Shown: positions 8,633-17,940, counted from the first letter of the stretch. The stretch is DNA of 64,000 nt from Hymenobacter siberiensis (GCF_018967865.2 NZ_JAHLZY020000001.1:1054001-1118000); one strand, 5' to 3'. The notes: generated from the sequence alone by a model not told the origin. Made by a program: numbers and translations.

Positions 8633-9625
8633 ATGAACCCCATTACCACCTTCCTCAGCTGCGACTGGGGCACTACTTCCTTCCGCCTGCGGCTGGTGGA
8701 GCGCGAAACCCGGAAAATTCTGGCCGGAGCAAGCTCGAAGGAGGGCAACGCGGCCACGGCCGGGCGCTGGCAACAGGCCGGGCAGCCGCCGGAGCAGCGC
8801 GTGGCGTTTTACCTGACCATCGTGCGGCGGCACATTCAGCAGATGGCAGCGGCGGCCCAAACCACGCTGGCGGGCGTGCCCGTGGTGATTTCGGGCATGG
8901 CTTCGTCCACCATCGGCATGGCGGAGCTGCCGTACAAGCCGCTGCCCTTCGCGGTGGATGGCTCGGATTTGCTCACCCAAACCATTGCTCCGACGGTCGA
9001 TTTTCCGCATCCCGTTTTGTTGATTTCGGGCGTGCGGAGCGCCGATGATGTAATGCGCGGCGAGGAGGTGCAGTTGGTGGGCTGCGGGTTTGAAAATACG
9101 CCCGAGGAGCAGCTTTTCCTGCATCCCGGCACCCACGCCAAGCACGTAACGGTGCAACACGGCCAGGCCACCGCCCTGAAAACCTACATGACCGGGGAGC
9201 TTTTCGCGCTGCTTGCTACCCAAAGCATCCTGGCGGCCTCGGTGGAAGCAGAGGGGATGCTCGCCGAAGGCCGGCATCAGCAGTGGTTTGCCCGGGGCGT
9301 GCTGGAAGGCCAGCAGGTCAACCTGCTGCACAACGCTTTTATGGTGCGTACCAACGACTTATTCAGCCAGAATAGCAAGTCTGAAAACTACTTCTACCTG
9401 AGCGGCCTGCTCATTGGCAGCGAGTGCCACGAGCTGCTGGCCCACCGCCCGGCCCGCATCGTGCTGGCCGGCGAGCCCGTGCTGGTGGACCTCTATGGCG
9501 CGGCCCTGCGCGTGCTGGGTATTGCCCACAAGTGCCCGGTAACCACCAAAACTGCCGAAGAAGTGACCCTGAACGGCCAGCTGGCCGTGTTGAAGCAGCA
9601 CCTTGCCACCTTGCCTACCGCGTAA
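8633..9625 (+). CDS. dgoK: 2-dehydro-3-deoxygalactonokinase
   Basis: Phosphorylates 2-keto-3-deoxygalactonate with ATP to give the 6-phosphate that the aldolase cleaves. The 330-residue protein has the DgoK family N-terminus CDWGTTSFRLRL, an ASKF-like ATPase phosphate loop, the central GTHAKHV motif and the C-terminal glycine/alanine segment around VLAGEPVLVDLYG. No signal peptide, so cytosolic. It starts just after the compound palindrome and is 10 bases ahead of the lactonase gene, consistent with cotranscription of the last two genes. Confidence 0.93.
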   Translation: MNPITTFLSCDWGTTSFRLRLVERETRKILAGASSKEGNAATAGRWQQAGQPPEQRVAFYLTIVRRHIQQMAAAAQTTLAGVPVVISGMASSTIGMAELPYKPLPFAVDGSDLLTQTIAPTVDFPHPVLLISGVRSADDVMRGEEVQLVGCGFENTPEEQLFLHPGTHAKHVTVQHGQATALKTYMTGELFALLATQSILAASVEAEGMLAEGRHQQWFARGVLEGQQVNLLHNAFMVRTNDLFSQNSKSENYFYLSGLLIGSECHELLAHRPARIVLAGEPVLVDLYGAALRVLGIAHKCPVTTKTAEEVTLNGQLAVLKQHLATLPTA

Positions 9626-9635
9626 ATAACCCGTT

Positions 9636-10505
9636 ATGCAGGCCGAATCCATTCTTCATGCGCAGGCAGCTTTGGGCGAAGGAGCCATCTGGAATCCGGA
9701 AACGGCCGAGTTGTATTGGGTTGATATCGAGGGTCGGGCGCTGCACGTTTTCGACCCCGCCACGGGCCACGACCGGCCTTACCCCGTGGGCAGGCGCATT
9801 GGCACGGTGGTGCCCCGGTGCAGTGGCCGCGCCCTGGTGGCCCTGCAAACCGGCATTCACGAAATCGACCTGGCCACCGGCCTGCTCACCCGCCTCGCCC
9901 ACCCCCTGACGGACGAGCATCTACGCTTCAATGATGGCAAGTGCGACCCGGCGGGCCGCCTCTGGGTGGGCACGTTCGATATGCTGCTGCGCCCGCACGC
10001 CGGCACCCTCTACCGCTTCGACCCCGATGGCAGCACGCACGTCATGCTGCCCCGCATCACCAACTCCAACGGCATCGCGTGGTCATCGGACCGCACCACA
10101 ATGTACTACATCGACACGCCCACGCTCGCCGTGCAGGCGTTCGACTACGACAATGCCACCGGCAGCATTGCCAACTCGCGCGTCGTCGTCCGTTTCGCCG
10201 AGGCCGAGGGCTGGCCCGATGGCATGACCATCGACGCGGAAGGTAAGCTCTGGGTGGCGCTGTGGGGCGGCGGGCGCGTGCAGCGCTACGACCCTGGCAC
10301 GGGGGCATTGCTGCAGGTAGTGGCGGTGCCCGCGCCGTTCACTTCGTCGTGCGCTTTCGGCGGGTCGGGGCTGGAAACGCTGTTCATCACCTCGGCGCGG
10401 GGCGGCCTCACACCGCAGCAAGCGGCGACGTTTCCGCTCAGTGGCGACGTTTTTGCGGTGCGGCCCGGCGTGGCGGGCGTGCCGGCCTGCTTTTTTGGAG
10501 AGTAG
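9636..10505 (+). CDS. SMP-30/gluconolactonase/LRE family lactonase
   Basis: A 289-residue six-bladed beta-propeller of the SMP-30 family, which opens aldonolactones with a divalent metal. Family signatures are LGEGAIWNPETAELYWVDI (seen as GEGAIWNPE plus YWVDI), FNDGKCDPAGRLWVGTFD with the metal-site Asn and Asp, ITNSNGIAWSSD and AEGWPDGMTID. In this cluster it would turn galactono-lactone into galactonate ahead of DgoD; the sugar preference is inferred. Its stop codon TAG is the first three bases of the palindrome at 10503. Confidence 0.92.
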   Translation: MQAESILHAQAALGEGAIWNPETAELYWVDIEGRALHVFDPATGHDRPYPVGRRIGTVVPRCSGRALVALQTGIHEIDLATGLLTRLAHPLTDEHLRFNDGKCDPAGRLWVGTFDMLLRPHAGTLYRFDPDGSTHVMLPRITNSNGIAWSSDRTTMYYIDTPTLAVQAFDYDNATGSIANSRVVVRFAEAEGWPDGMTIDAEGKLWVALWGGGRVQRYDPGTGALLQVVAVPAPFTSSCAFGGSGLETLFITSARGGLTPQQAATFPLSGDVFAVRPGVAGVPACFFGE

Positions 10506-10563
10506 CGCGGACTTTTAGTCCGCGAGTGATTTGCTTGAATCCGCGGACTAAAAGTCCGCGCTA
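10503..10563. repeat. Perfect palindrome TAGCGCGGACTTTTAG (family H) holding two stop codons
   Basis: Arms 10503-10524 and 10542-10563 are exact 22-base reverse complements. The first three bases are the TAG stop of the SMP-30 gene, and the complement of the last three is the TAG stop of the convergent pbpC gene. It may also act as a bidirectional terminator. Confidence 0.93.
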
Positions 10564-12950
10564 CAACTCCTGCACTTCCAACTTGATGTCGACATTGCGG
10601 CCGTGGTCGTCGGCGCAGGAGATTTTGACGGTCCCGCTGGGCGGACGGAAAAAGACCCGCTCGGTGGCCGACGCGGCCCGCAGAAACTGGTCGTTCACGT
10701 ACCAGAAAACCTGGCGCACCTCGCTGCCCGCTGCACAGCTGAGCAGCATTTGCTGCTGCTCGTGGCGGTCGAGCACGTACTCGGCATGGTCGAGCGGGGA
10801 GGTGATGACCAGGGCCGCGCCCGCGCCGCCGTCGGTGTTGTGCACGAGGCGGCAGGCGGGGTTGTGCGGCGGCAGGCGGCTGGCGGGCAACCCCTGCGCC
10901 TCCCGGAACGCCAATACTTCGGGCAGCGGGTTTAGGAATAACTGCCGCCGGAAACCGGCCGCCGGCACGCAGGCCCGGCAGTAGGCAATCGTGCCATCGG
11001 CCGATACCAAGGCTTTTTTCTGGTGCTCGCAGCGCCGGGCCGACGAGGTGCCGGGCAGGTAGTAGTCGATGAGCTGGTTGGGGCAATGCTCGCCCGGTAC
11101 GAGGCCCGTTTCGGCGCAGACGAGGCGACAATCGAGGGTGGCGGGCGGCACGGCCCAGTTGTTGGGCGAGTTGTAGGCGAGCGTGTTGAAGAGGTCAAAG
11201 AGCAGGGGCGAGGCCACATCGGCTCCGGTGAGGGCCGGGCTGCCCTGCCCGCTGAAGTTGCCCACCCACACGCCGATGGTGTAGTCCTGATTGTAGCCAA
11301 TGCTCCAGGTATCGCGGCGGCCGTAGCTGGTGCCGGTTTTCCAGGCGATTTTGGGCAGGTGGCGGCTGTTCTGGTAGCCCATCGGGAGGTCGGGTCGGGT
11401 GCGCTGGGCCAGAATGTCGGTGATGAGGAAGGCGGCGGCGGGGCTTATCAATGAAGAATTAGGAATGAAGAATGAGAAATTTCGGGCGTGAGGCCGCGTG
11501 CCTGACGTAGAGGAAAGTCGCTTCGGCGTCAATTCCTCATTCTTAATTCTTCATTAAGCACCAGCTTCAGTGGTGCATACCGCCCGCCATCGGCCAGCGC
11601 CGCGTACAGCCCGGTAAGCTCTTCCAGCGTGGCCCCGCAGCCGCCCAGAATGGTGCTCAACCCTAGTTGCGGGGCCGCTCTTGCCACACTTTTGAACCCG
11701 GCCGCCCGCAGCTTATCCATGAAAACGGGCACGCCGACTTCGAATAGCACGCGCACGGCCGGGATGTTGAGCGAGTAGGTGAGGGCCCGCTCCACAGTCA
11801 CTTCGCCGGCGTAGCTCTTGTCGAAGTTCTCGGGGCGGAAGCCGCTGAAGTTGGTGGGCACGTCGGGCAGCTTCAGTTTCGGTGTCACGATGCCCCTATC
11901 CAGCGCCAGCGCATACAAAAAGGGCTTCAGCGTGCTGCCCGGCGAGCGGATGGCCCGCACGCCATCGACCTGCCCGCTGCTGGCGGCATCGGCAAAGTCG
12001 GCCGAGCCCACGTAGGCTTCCACGGCGCGGGTGCGGTTGCTCACCACCACCACGGCGGCCTGCGAAATGCCCAGCTCGCGCAGGCGGCGCACGTAGTTTT
12101 TGGTCAGGTCCTCGGCTTTGGCCTGGGGGTTGCGCCGCAGCATGGAGTGGATGATGGGCCGGCCGGGAAACTGCGTCACCAGCCGCCGCGCCAGGTGCGG
12201 GGTCAGCGTGGGCGCGGTGCGGCGCTGCGCATCCAGCGGTTCGTTGATGGCATCCTCAATATCCTGATTCGGAAACAGATGCTGCTGCCGTAACTGTCGT
12301 GGCCAGCGGTTACGGTCGGCCAGAATCCGGTCGTTGTTCTTGCCCAGCACCAGCACGCGGGGCTGATTCGGGATAATGGCCAGCGTCACGGTTTGGGCCA
12401 GGGAGAGGTAATCGGGTGGCTGTTGGAAGTAGAGCAGCGCGGCCGATTTCACGTCTTCAATATTGCCACCGTAGGGCACCAGGTTGAGGTAGAGCTGTAG
12501 GATTTCAGCCTTGCTGTAATGGGCTTCCAACTGCGTGGCGCGTAGCATTTTTAGTAGCTTATTGCCGAAGGTGCGCTCCTTGGGTTCCAGCAGTCGGGCC
12601 ACCTGCGTGGTGATGGTGCTGGCTCCGGTGGTGCGGCCGGATTTGAAAATATTGCGCCCGGCCGCCTGCAGTATCGCCACGGGATTCACGCCGAAATGGT
12701 AGCGGAAATATCAGTCTTCCTTGTTGATAATGTCCTGCTGCAATGTCGGCGTTATCTCCGCTAATTCGGTTTTTATCCGCCACTTCTGGGTGGGGTTCAG
12801 GTAGGCGTGGAGGACGCTGCCATCGGCCGCCAGCACAATCGGAGAGTAGCGCGGCGCGGGCGGCGCGGGGAAAAGGCGGTCAATGGCGAAGAGCAGGAGC
12901 AACGCCCCCGCAAGCCCCCAAAGTAGTCGTATGCTCTGCCGCCGAATCAT
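10561..12950 (-). pseudogene. pbpC: Penicillin-binding protein 1C, broken by a nonsense codon and a repeat insertion
   Basis: Bifunctional peptidoglycan synthase of the PBP1C type, in three pieces. 12950-12711 holds the membrane anchor (MIRRQSIRLLWG, then a hydrophobic stretch) and the start of the GT51 domain up to INKED. A TGA at 12713-12711 follows, where homologues continue EDRYF; the same frame resumes YFRYHFGVNPVAIL. 12689-11560 carries the rest of the glycosyltransferase and the transpeptidase with SPGSTLKP (SxxK) and TYSLN. A repeat at 11450-11555 then shifts the frame. 11440-10561 carries WKTGTSYG (KTG motif) and the C-terminal BiPBP domain with ITSPLDHAEY. A single C-to-T change would explain the nonsense codon. 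Homologous PBP1C genes usually pair with an alpha-2-macroglobulin gene, also broken here at 19-21 kb. Confidence 0.9.
11450..11555. repeat. AATGAAGAATTAGGAATG-type inverted repeat (family B) inserted in pbpC
   Basis: Imperfect inverted repeat, with left arm AATGAAGAATTAGGAATG at 11450 and right arm ending TTAATTCTTCATT at 11555, around about 50 unrelated bases. It separates the pbpC segment ending PLKLVL from the one resuming ISPAAAFLITDIL and is out of frame. A shorter member occurs inside the gene at 26574-28460. Confidence 0.85.
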
Positions 12951-13346
12951 GACGAAAGATAGCGGAAACCCTAAGCAAACCCAGGATACTACTCCGGTTG
13001 CCATAAGCGGGATGCCCTGCCCGGGCCGTTTCGCCAAACGCCGTACTTAGGTTGCTCGCAATCGTAATGGCGAAAATGTAATTTTCAATTAAAATGGTGT
13101 TATTATACGGTACTGGCAACTATTTATTGATTACTAAAAAGTATTTTCAATAAAATGAATAAAAGTTAAAAAAATAATCATTCAGGGTAAATCCGCCGGA
13201 AATAGTGTCTCGTAAGTATTGTCGTAGCAGTCAGGAATACTAGCAACGCCCTTGCGCTGGGCCCGGCGCAACAATTGGGTTGCTGCATATCCTTGCCCGA
13301 CTGCCGCAATACTTCACCAACCTACTCGCTATTTCCACACGTTTAC
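12951..13346. other. Divergent intergenic region between pbpC and the subtilase
   Basis: About 400 bases separating the diverging pbpC and subtilase starts. The middle part (13080-13200) is far more AT-rich than its surroundings, as expected of a promoter region. TATCCTTG at 13287 resembles the Bacteroidota -7 box with one mismatch, but no good -33 box is at the right distance. No gene seen. Confidence 0.4.
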
Positions 13347-16079
13347 ATGAAAAACAAAATTCTCCTTACCCTGCTCGTGGCAGGGATTAATGGCGCAGCG
13401 TTTGGCCAGGCCATCGTCGACCCGGAGCTGCGGACGGCCTTTGCTACCAGCCCGATTGCCCAGGTAGTCGTGACCTTCAATGGAAGCGGGGCACCCCAGG
13501 CTTCGCAGCTGCTGGCCCTGCAGCAGTTGGGCATCACGCGCGGCATTACCATGCAGGCGCTGCCTATTGCCGGGATTGTGGCTACGGCCGCGCAGGTCGA
13601 TGCCCTGGCCGCCAACCCGGCCGTGCGCTCGCTGTTCATCAATAAGCAGCTTGACTACGAAAACTACGACGATACCAACCTGACCGGCGTGAAGCGCCTG
13701 CGCCTCGACCAGCAAATCACGGCCCGCAACAACGGGACGCCGGTTTCGGGTCGCGGCATTGGGGTGCTCATCAACGACAGCGGCGTAGATGGCACGCACG
13801 ATGACATCAAGCTCGGCACTCACTTGGTGCAGAATACGCTGGGCTCTACCAACCTCAACTCGGTGAATGCCATGCTACCCGTGACTTACGTGGAAGGCGT
13901 GCCGAACACTGACAACAACTCAGGCCACGGCACGCACTGTGCGGGCACGGTAGGCGGCAACGGCTCGCGGTCGGGTGGCAAATACGAGGGCGTGGCCCCC
14001 GGGGCTTCGCTGCTTGGCTACGGCTCGGGCGGTGCGCTGCTCGTGCTCGATGCCATTGGCGGCTTCGACTATGCCCTGACGCACCAGTTTCAGTACAATA
14101 TCCGGGTTATCAGCAACTCCTTTGGCTCGTCGGGCACCTTTAACCCCAGCGACCCACTGAACGTGGCCACCAAGCGCTGCTACGACCGCAACATGGTGGT
14201 GGTGTTTGCCGCCGGCAACTCCGGTCCCGGTGCCGATACGCACAACCCCTACGCCATTGCGCCCTGGACCATTTCGGTGGCCGCCGGCGACAAGAATGGC
14301 TTGCTCGCCAGCTTTTCCTCGCGTGGGGTGAAGGGCCAGAGCGGCACGTTTCAGGTAGATGGCCAGACCTGGACCTATAAGAACGAGCCCGTGATTACGG
14401 CCCCCGGCGTTGATGTGGTGTCGACCCGCACGCAGGGCCCGATACCACTGCTGGGTGCCCAGACGGATGCCGCCGTGCTCACGCCGGCCGAGCTGCCTTT
14501 CTACACGGTGCTGAGCGGCACTTCGATGGCCACGCCCCACACGGCTGGTGTCATTGCCCTTATTCTGGAAGCTAAGCCGTCAATGTCCCCCGCCCAGGTG
14601 AAGGAGCTGCTGCAGAAAACCGCCACCAATATGCCCGGCCGCGAGTCGTGGGAAGTAGGCGCGGGCTATGTGAATGCCTATGCTGCGGTGGACCGCGCTT
14701 TCCGGGGTACCAACTTCGGCGCTACCGTCAACAGCACCCGCACTTTCAGCAGCAGCGTGAACTCGCTGGCCGCAGTGAGCAACTTCACCGTAAAGTATAA
14801 CCCCGCTACCACGGCCTCGAACCAGTTCACCTTCAGCGTGCCCAGCGGTGTAAACAGCCTGGAGGCCAGCATCAATACCTACGGAGTAATGGGCCAGACT
14901 GGCAATACGGTCAACCTGATTGTGCTCGACCCCACCGGCAAGCAGTACCGCTCGGGCATTCCCGTAGAGTTTACCCTCACGCCTGGCCGGAGCGTAGCCG
15001 TGGCCTCGCCCATGGCCGGCACCTGGACACTGAAAGTAGATGGCTTGGACGGCGTGGCGGCTCCCGAGGACATCGATGGGAAGATTACCATGCAAACCCC
15101 CGCTGGCACCACCAACCTGAGCGACATCGCCGGTAACCCCGCCGAAGCTTCCATCATCATGGCCGTGACCAACCGCCTCGTTGATGGCCTCTCGAACGGC
15201 TTCAAGCCCAGCCAGCCCCTCACCCGTCTGCAGCTGGCCGACTATCTGCTGATGGGCCAGGGCGTGCGCCAGTACCAGCCCACCGATGGCTCGCGCACGT
15301 TCAGCGATGTATCGTCGGACACTGACATTCTCCTGACTGAGTCGGTAGCCGCCCGTGGCGCTGCCATCCGCGACCGGTACCAGCAGTTCAACGGCGTGAT
15401 GGTGCCCACCGCCAACGGTTCGTTTGCTCCCAATGGCCAGGTGAGCCGCGCTTCGCTGGCCTACTCGCTGGTGCAGGCCCTGGGCTTCCAGACGCAGGCC
15501 CTGGCCCGCAATGGCAAGGCTGTAACGGTGAACTACAACGGTGCTAAGGTGGCCGTTGATGATGCCGCCAACATTCCCGCCGGCCTGGAAGGCTACGTGA
15601 GCATTGCCTTGGAGCTCAACCTCATCAATGCCTACTTCTCGGTAACGCAGGGCCCTTACGACCTGCAGCCGGTGGTGCACGCTACCTTCAATCCCACGCA
15701 GTCGGTAACGCGGGGTGAGTTTGCGGTTATCGTCACCCGCACGTTCCCGCAGTACAATGCTGTTACCCAGCCTGCTGCTGCCGCTCGCGGTACTTCGGGC
15801 ACCAGCACCAGCATGGCCGTTCTGACCCCCGAAACTGCTGCTTACCCCAATCCCTTCACTGGAACTACCACCATCAGCTACTACTTGGCCCAGCAAGGCC
15901 CGGTGAGCGTGGATGTGTATAACACGTTGGGTGCCAAAGTGAAAATGCTGGTAGTTGATACCCAGGATGTCGGCTACCACGAAGTGAAATTTGATGGCCG
16001 CGACATGGCCCGCGGTACCTACCTGTTCAAGGTAAAAACCAGCGAGTCGGTTTCGATCAAGCGCTTGGTGCTGCAATAA
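13347..16079 (+). CDS. Subtilisin-like S8 peptidase with T9SS sorting domain
   Basis: A 910-residue secreted protease. Start MKNKILLTLL gives a signal peptide ending AFGQ; an upstream in-frame ATG (13275) would destroy it. An inhibitor-like prodomain is followed by the S8 catalytic domain with Asp144 (INDSGVDGT), His194 (SGHGTHCAGT) and Ser393 (SGTSMATPH). After a beta-rich region comes a stretch resembling S-layer-homology repeats (LADYLLMGQGVRQYQ, FSDVSSD, VTRGEFAVIVTRTF). The last 85 residues are a type A T9SS C-terminal sorting domain (AAYPNPFTGTTTISY to SIKRLVLQ), so the protein should cross the outer membrane by the Por system and be attached or released. It is followed by a strong terminator. 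Confidence 0.95.
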   Translation: MKNKILLTLLVAGINGAAFGQAIVDPELRTAFATSPIAQVVVTFNGSGAPQASQLLALQQLGITRGITMQALPIAGIVATAAQVDALAANPAVRSLFINKQLDYENYDDTNLTGVKRLRLDQQITARNNGTPVSGRGIGVLINDSGVDGTHDDIKLGTHLVQNTLGSTNLNSVNAMLPVTYVEGVPNTDNNSGHGTHCAGTVGGNGSRSGGKYEGVAPGASLLGYGSGGALLVLDAIGGFDYALTHQFQYNIRVISNSFGSSGTFNPSDPLNVATKRCYDRNMVVVFAAGNSGPGADTHNPYAIAPWTISVAAGDKNGLLASFSSRGVKGQSGTFQVDGQTWTYKNEPVITAPGVDVVSTRTQGPIPLLGAQTDAAVLTPAELPFYTVLSGTSMATPHTAGVIALILEAKPSMSPAQVKELLQKTATNMPGRESWEVGAGYVNAYAAVDRAFRGTNFGATVNSTRTFSSSVNSLAAVSNFTVKYNPATTASNQFTFSVPSGVNSLEASINTYGVMGQTGNTVNLIVLDPTGKQYRSGIPVEFTLTPGRSVAVASPMAGTWTLKVDGLDGVAAPEDIDGKITMQTPAGTTNLSDIAGNPAEASIIMAVTNRLVDGLSNGFKPSQPLTRLQLADYLLMGQGVRQYQPTDGSRTFSDVSSDTDILLTESVAARGAAIRDRYQQFNGVMVPTANGSFAPNGQVSRASLAYSLVQALGFQTQALARNGKAVTVNYNGAKVAVDDAANIPAGLEGYVSIALELNLINAYFSVTQGPYDLQPVVHATFNPTQSVTRGEFAVIVTRTFPQYNAVTQPAAAARGTSGTSTSMAVLTPETAAYPNPFTGTTTISYYLAQQGPVSVDVYNTLGAKVKMLVVDTQDVGYHEVKFDGRDMARGTYLFKVKTSESVSIKRLVLQ

Positions 16080-16100
16080 GCAGCAACATGGCTAACCGCT

Positions 16101-16141
16101 AAAAAAGGCGGCCTGCTCTCCGGAGCAGGCCGCCTTTTTTT
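16101..16141 (+). terminator. Strong intrinsic terminator after the subtilase
   Basis: AAAAAAGGCGGCCTGCTC, loop, then the complement GAGCAGGCCGCC and a T7 run. It lies 21 bases past the stop codon and could work in both directions. Confidence 0.92.
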
Positions 16142-16162
16142 GTGTTCTGGCGGGCACAACTG

Positions 16163-16358
16163 GCTAGCACTGGCGCGAGTTTAGCGCAGCGTAACTCGTG
16201 CCGGCCATGCGGGCGAGGCTGCGCCTCGCATCAGAACAAGTTGCCTAAACGGTACCGTTGGCGCAGTGCCGCATTGCCGCTGGCGCGGCACGGGAGGCAC
16301 AGCCTCCCGGCCATGACTGGCGCGAGTTACGCTGCGCTAAACTCGCGCCAGTGCTAGC
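16163..16358. repeat. Long perfect inverted repeat, 36-base arms (family I)
   Basis: Arms 16163-16198 and 16323-16358 are exact complements, beginning GCTAGCACTGGCGCGAGTTT. The enclosed 124 bases carry nested palindromes such as GGGAGGCACAGCCTCCC and GAGGCTGCGCCTC. Confidence 0.9.
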
Positions 16359-16546
16359 GCAAAACCTCCGACCCGGGCGCGCACCTGCGTAATTTTCCTG
16401 GCCAGCACCTTGTTTGACAGAGCGATACCTATGCAGAAGGCCAAGTGACAGCTTTAACGTTCGTTTTCGCTACTCCCGCTCGATAGCCTTGAGAAGCGAG
16501 AAAGACTATTCTTTTTCGGGGCTCTTACGGCCCATTAGCACCTTAT

Positions 16547-16807
16547 GGGGTAGCATAAGAGTTGGAACAGAAAGTATCGGTACGGGAAACCTGAACGGGT
16601 GGGCGTCGCAAAAAACGGACGTCTTAAGGGGCTCCAAGCGATTTTGTGCCATGACTAGCCTTTGACTTTCCGACTCGTTTCTTTTGCTCATCTCGTGCCT
16701 CAATGCCTCTTTTTGCACTCCTATACCGGCTTCAATAAGACCAGAAGGCCCCTTTTCAGAAGTTCAAGGGGCCTACCGATACTTTCTGTTCCAACTCTTG
16801 TTACCCC
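16547..16807. mobile_element. Possible MITE with about 32-base terminal inverted repeats
   Basis: Outer bases GGGGTA/TACCCC, then an imperfect step, then exact 26-base arms 16557-16582 and 16774-16799 starting AAGAGTTGGAACAGAAAGTA. The 261-base unit has no coding capacity and differs in composition from the flanks, as expected of a non-autonomous transposable element. No target duplication could be assigned by eye. Confidence 0.55.
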
Positions 16808-16863
16808 TACAGTAGAAGCACTGGCCCGCCGAGCTGGCGCGGGCGCTCACTAATCTCTCAACT

Positions 16864-17940
16864 ATGTTCGCGCATTTATCCCTGCCCTTGTTGCTGCTGG
16901 CTTTCGTAGCGGCGGGCGTGGCCGTCTGGATAGCGGGTATTTACCTTTCCAATACGACCGACGTGCTTTCGTCACGCTTTGGTCTGGGGCAGGCGCTGGG
17001 CGGCTTGCTGCTGCTGGCTATCGTCACCAATTTGCCCGAGCTGGCCATTACTGTGAGCGCCGCGCTGGGCGGCCATTTGGACATCGCCACCGGCAATATT
17101 CTCGGCGGCATTGCCATCCAGACGGTGGTGCTGGTGTTGCTCGACGTATTTGGGCTGGGCCGGCAGGACGCGCTCACGTACCGGGCCGCCTCGCTGGTGC
17201 TTGTGCTCGAAGGCCTGCTCGTGCTAGCAGTGCTGGCCGTGGCCGTGCTCGGCAGCCAGCTGCCCGATACGGCTATCGTGGCACGGGTGCCACCCGCGGC
17301 CCTGCTCATTTTCGGGCTGTGGGTAGCGGGCTTGTGGCTGGTTGGCAAAGCGCGGAAAGACTTGCCCTGGCAAGCCCTGGGCACTGCCCCGCCCGGCGGC
17401 CGGCCGGAACCGAAAGGGACTGCGAAGCCTAAAAAAGATGAAAAGGCCCAGCAGAAACCGGGGAGTACCACCCAGACCATCCTGGTTTTTGTGGCGGCCG
17501 CCGGGGTGACGCTGGTTGCGGGGGTCGTGTTGGAGAGCAGCGGCGACGCCATCGCCGGGCACCTGGGCATGAGCGGCGTGCTGTTTGGCTCGACCGTGCT
17601 GGCCGCGGCCACTTCGCTGCCGGAGGTGTCTACCGGGCTGGCCTCCATCAGGCTCGGCGACTACCAGCTAGCCGTCAGCGACATCTTTGGCGGCAATGCC
17701 TTTCTGCCGGTGCTGTTTCTGCTGGCCAGCGTGATTTCGGGCCAGGCAGTGTTGCCCCACGCCGGCAAAACAGACCTCTATCTGACCGGTTTAGGCATGC
17801 TGCTCACTTGCGTGTACCTCTTTGGCTTACTCTTCCGCCCGCGCCGGCAGGTGGCAGGCATGGGCCTCGATTCGCTGCTGGTACTCGTGTTCTACGCGCT
17901 CGGCGTAGTGGGGCTGATTGTTATCAGTGGCCACCACTAA
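16864..17940 (+). CDS. Sodium/calcium exchanger family membrane protein
   Basis: A 358-residue inner-membrane antiporter of the CaCA superfamily, exchanging Ca2+ (or another cation) for Na+ or H+. It has about ten hydrophobic segments and the two inverted alpha-repeats that form the ion site: TNLPELAITVSAA with GNILGGIAIQ in the first half, and ATSLPEVSTGLAS with DIFGGNAFLP in the second. A charged Lys/Pro-rich cytoplasmic loop (around residues 175-205) separates the halves. The gene lies between a gene-free repeat region and an IS630 remnant zone. Ion specificity is not readable from sequence. Confidence 0.9.
   Translation: MFAHLSLPLLLLAFVAAGVAVWIAGIYLSNTTDVLSSRFGLGQALGGLLLLAIVTNLPELAITVSAALGGHLDIATGNILGGIAIQTVVLVLLDVFGLGRQDALTYRAASLVLVLEGLLVLAVLAVAVLGSQLPDTAIVARVPPAALLIFGLWVAGLWLVGKARKDLPWQALGTAPPGGRPEPKGTAKPKKDEKAQQKPGSTTQTILVFVAAAGVTLVAGVVLESSGDAIAGHLGMSGVLFGSTVLAAATSLPEVSTGLASIRLGDYQLAVSDIFGGNAFLPVLFLLASVISGQAVLPHAGKTDLYLTGLGMLLTCVYLFGLLFRPRRQVAGMGLDSLLVLVFYALGVVGLIVISGHH

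Larger units (their letters stand above)
16142..16863. other. 722-base gene-free region made of two inverted-repeat structures
   Basis: No credible gene. It holds a perfect 36-base inverted repeat (16163-16198 / 16323-16358) enclosing about 120 bases with smaller palindromes, then about 190 bases without recognised content, then a MITE-like element at 16547-16807. Short open frames here have no recognisable protein features. Confidence 0.7.

Noticed and set aside
12711..12713. TGA in pbpC as a selenocysteine codon
   Set aside because: The position is normally occupied by Arg in homologues, no SECIS-like structure is apparent, and the gene is also broken by a repeat.
14580..16076. A 498-codon antisense open frame within the subtilase gene
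   Set aside because: It is the mirror of a well-supported gene, with no family signature and a composition typical of antisense frames.
16414..16718. Two short open frames in the gene-free region
   Set aside because: They lie inside or across the inverted-repeat structures, overlap on opposite strands and show no protein features.
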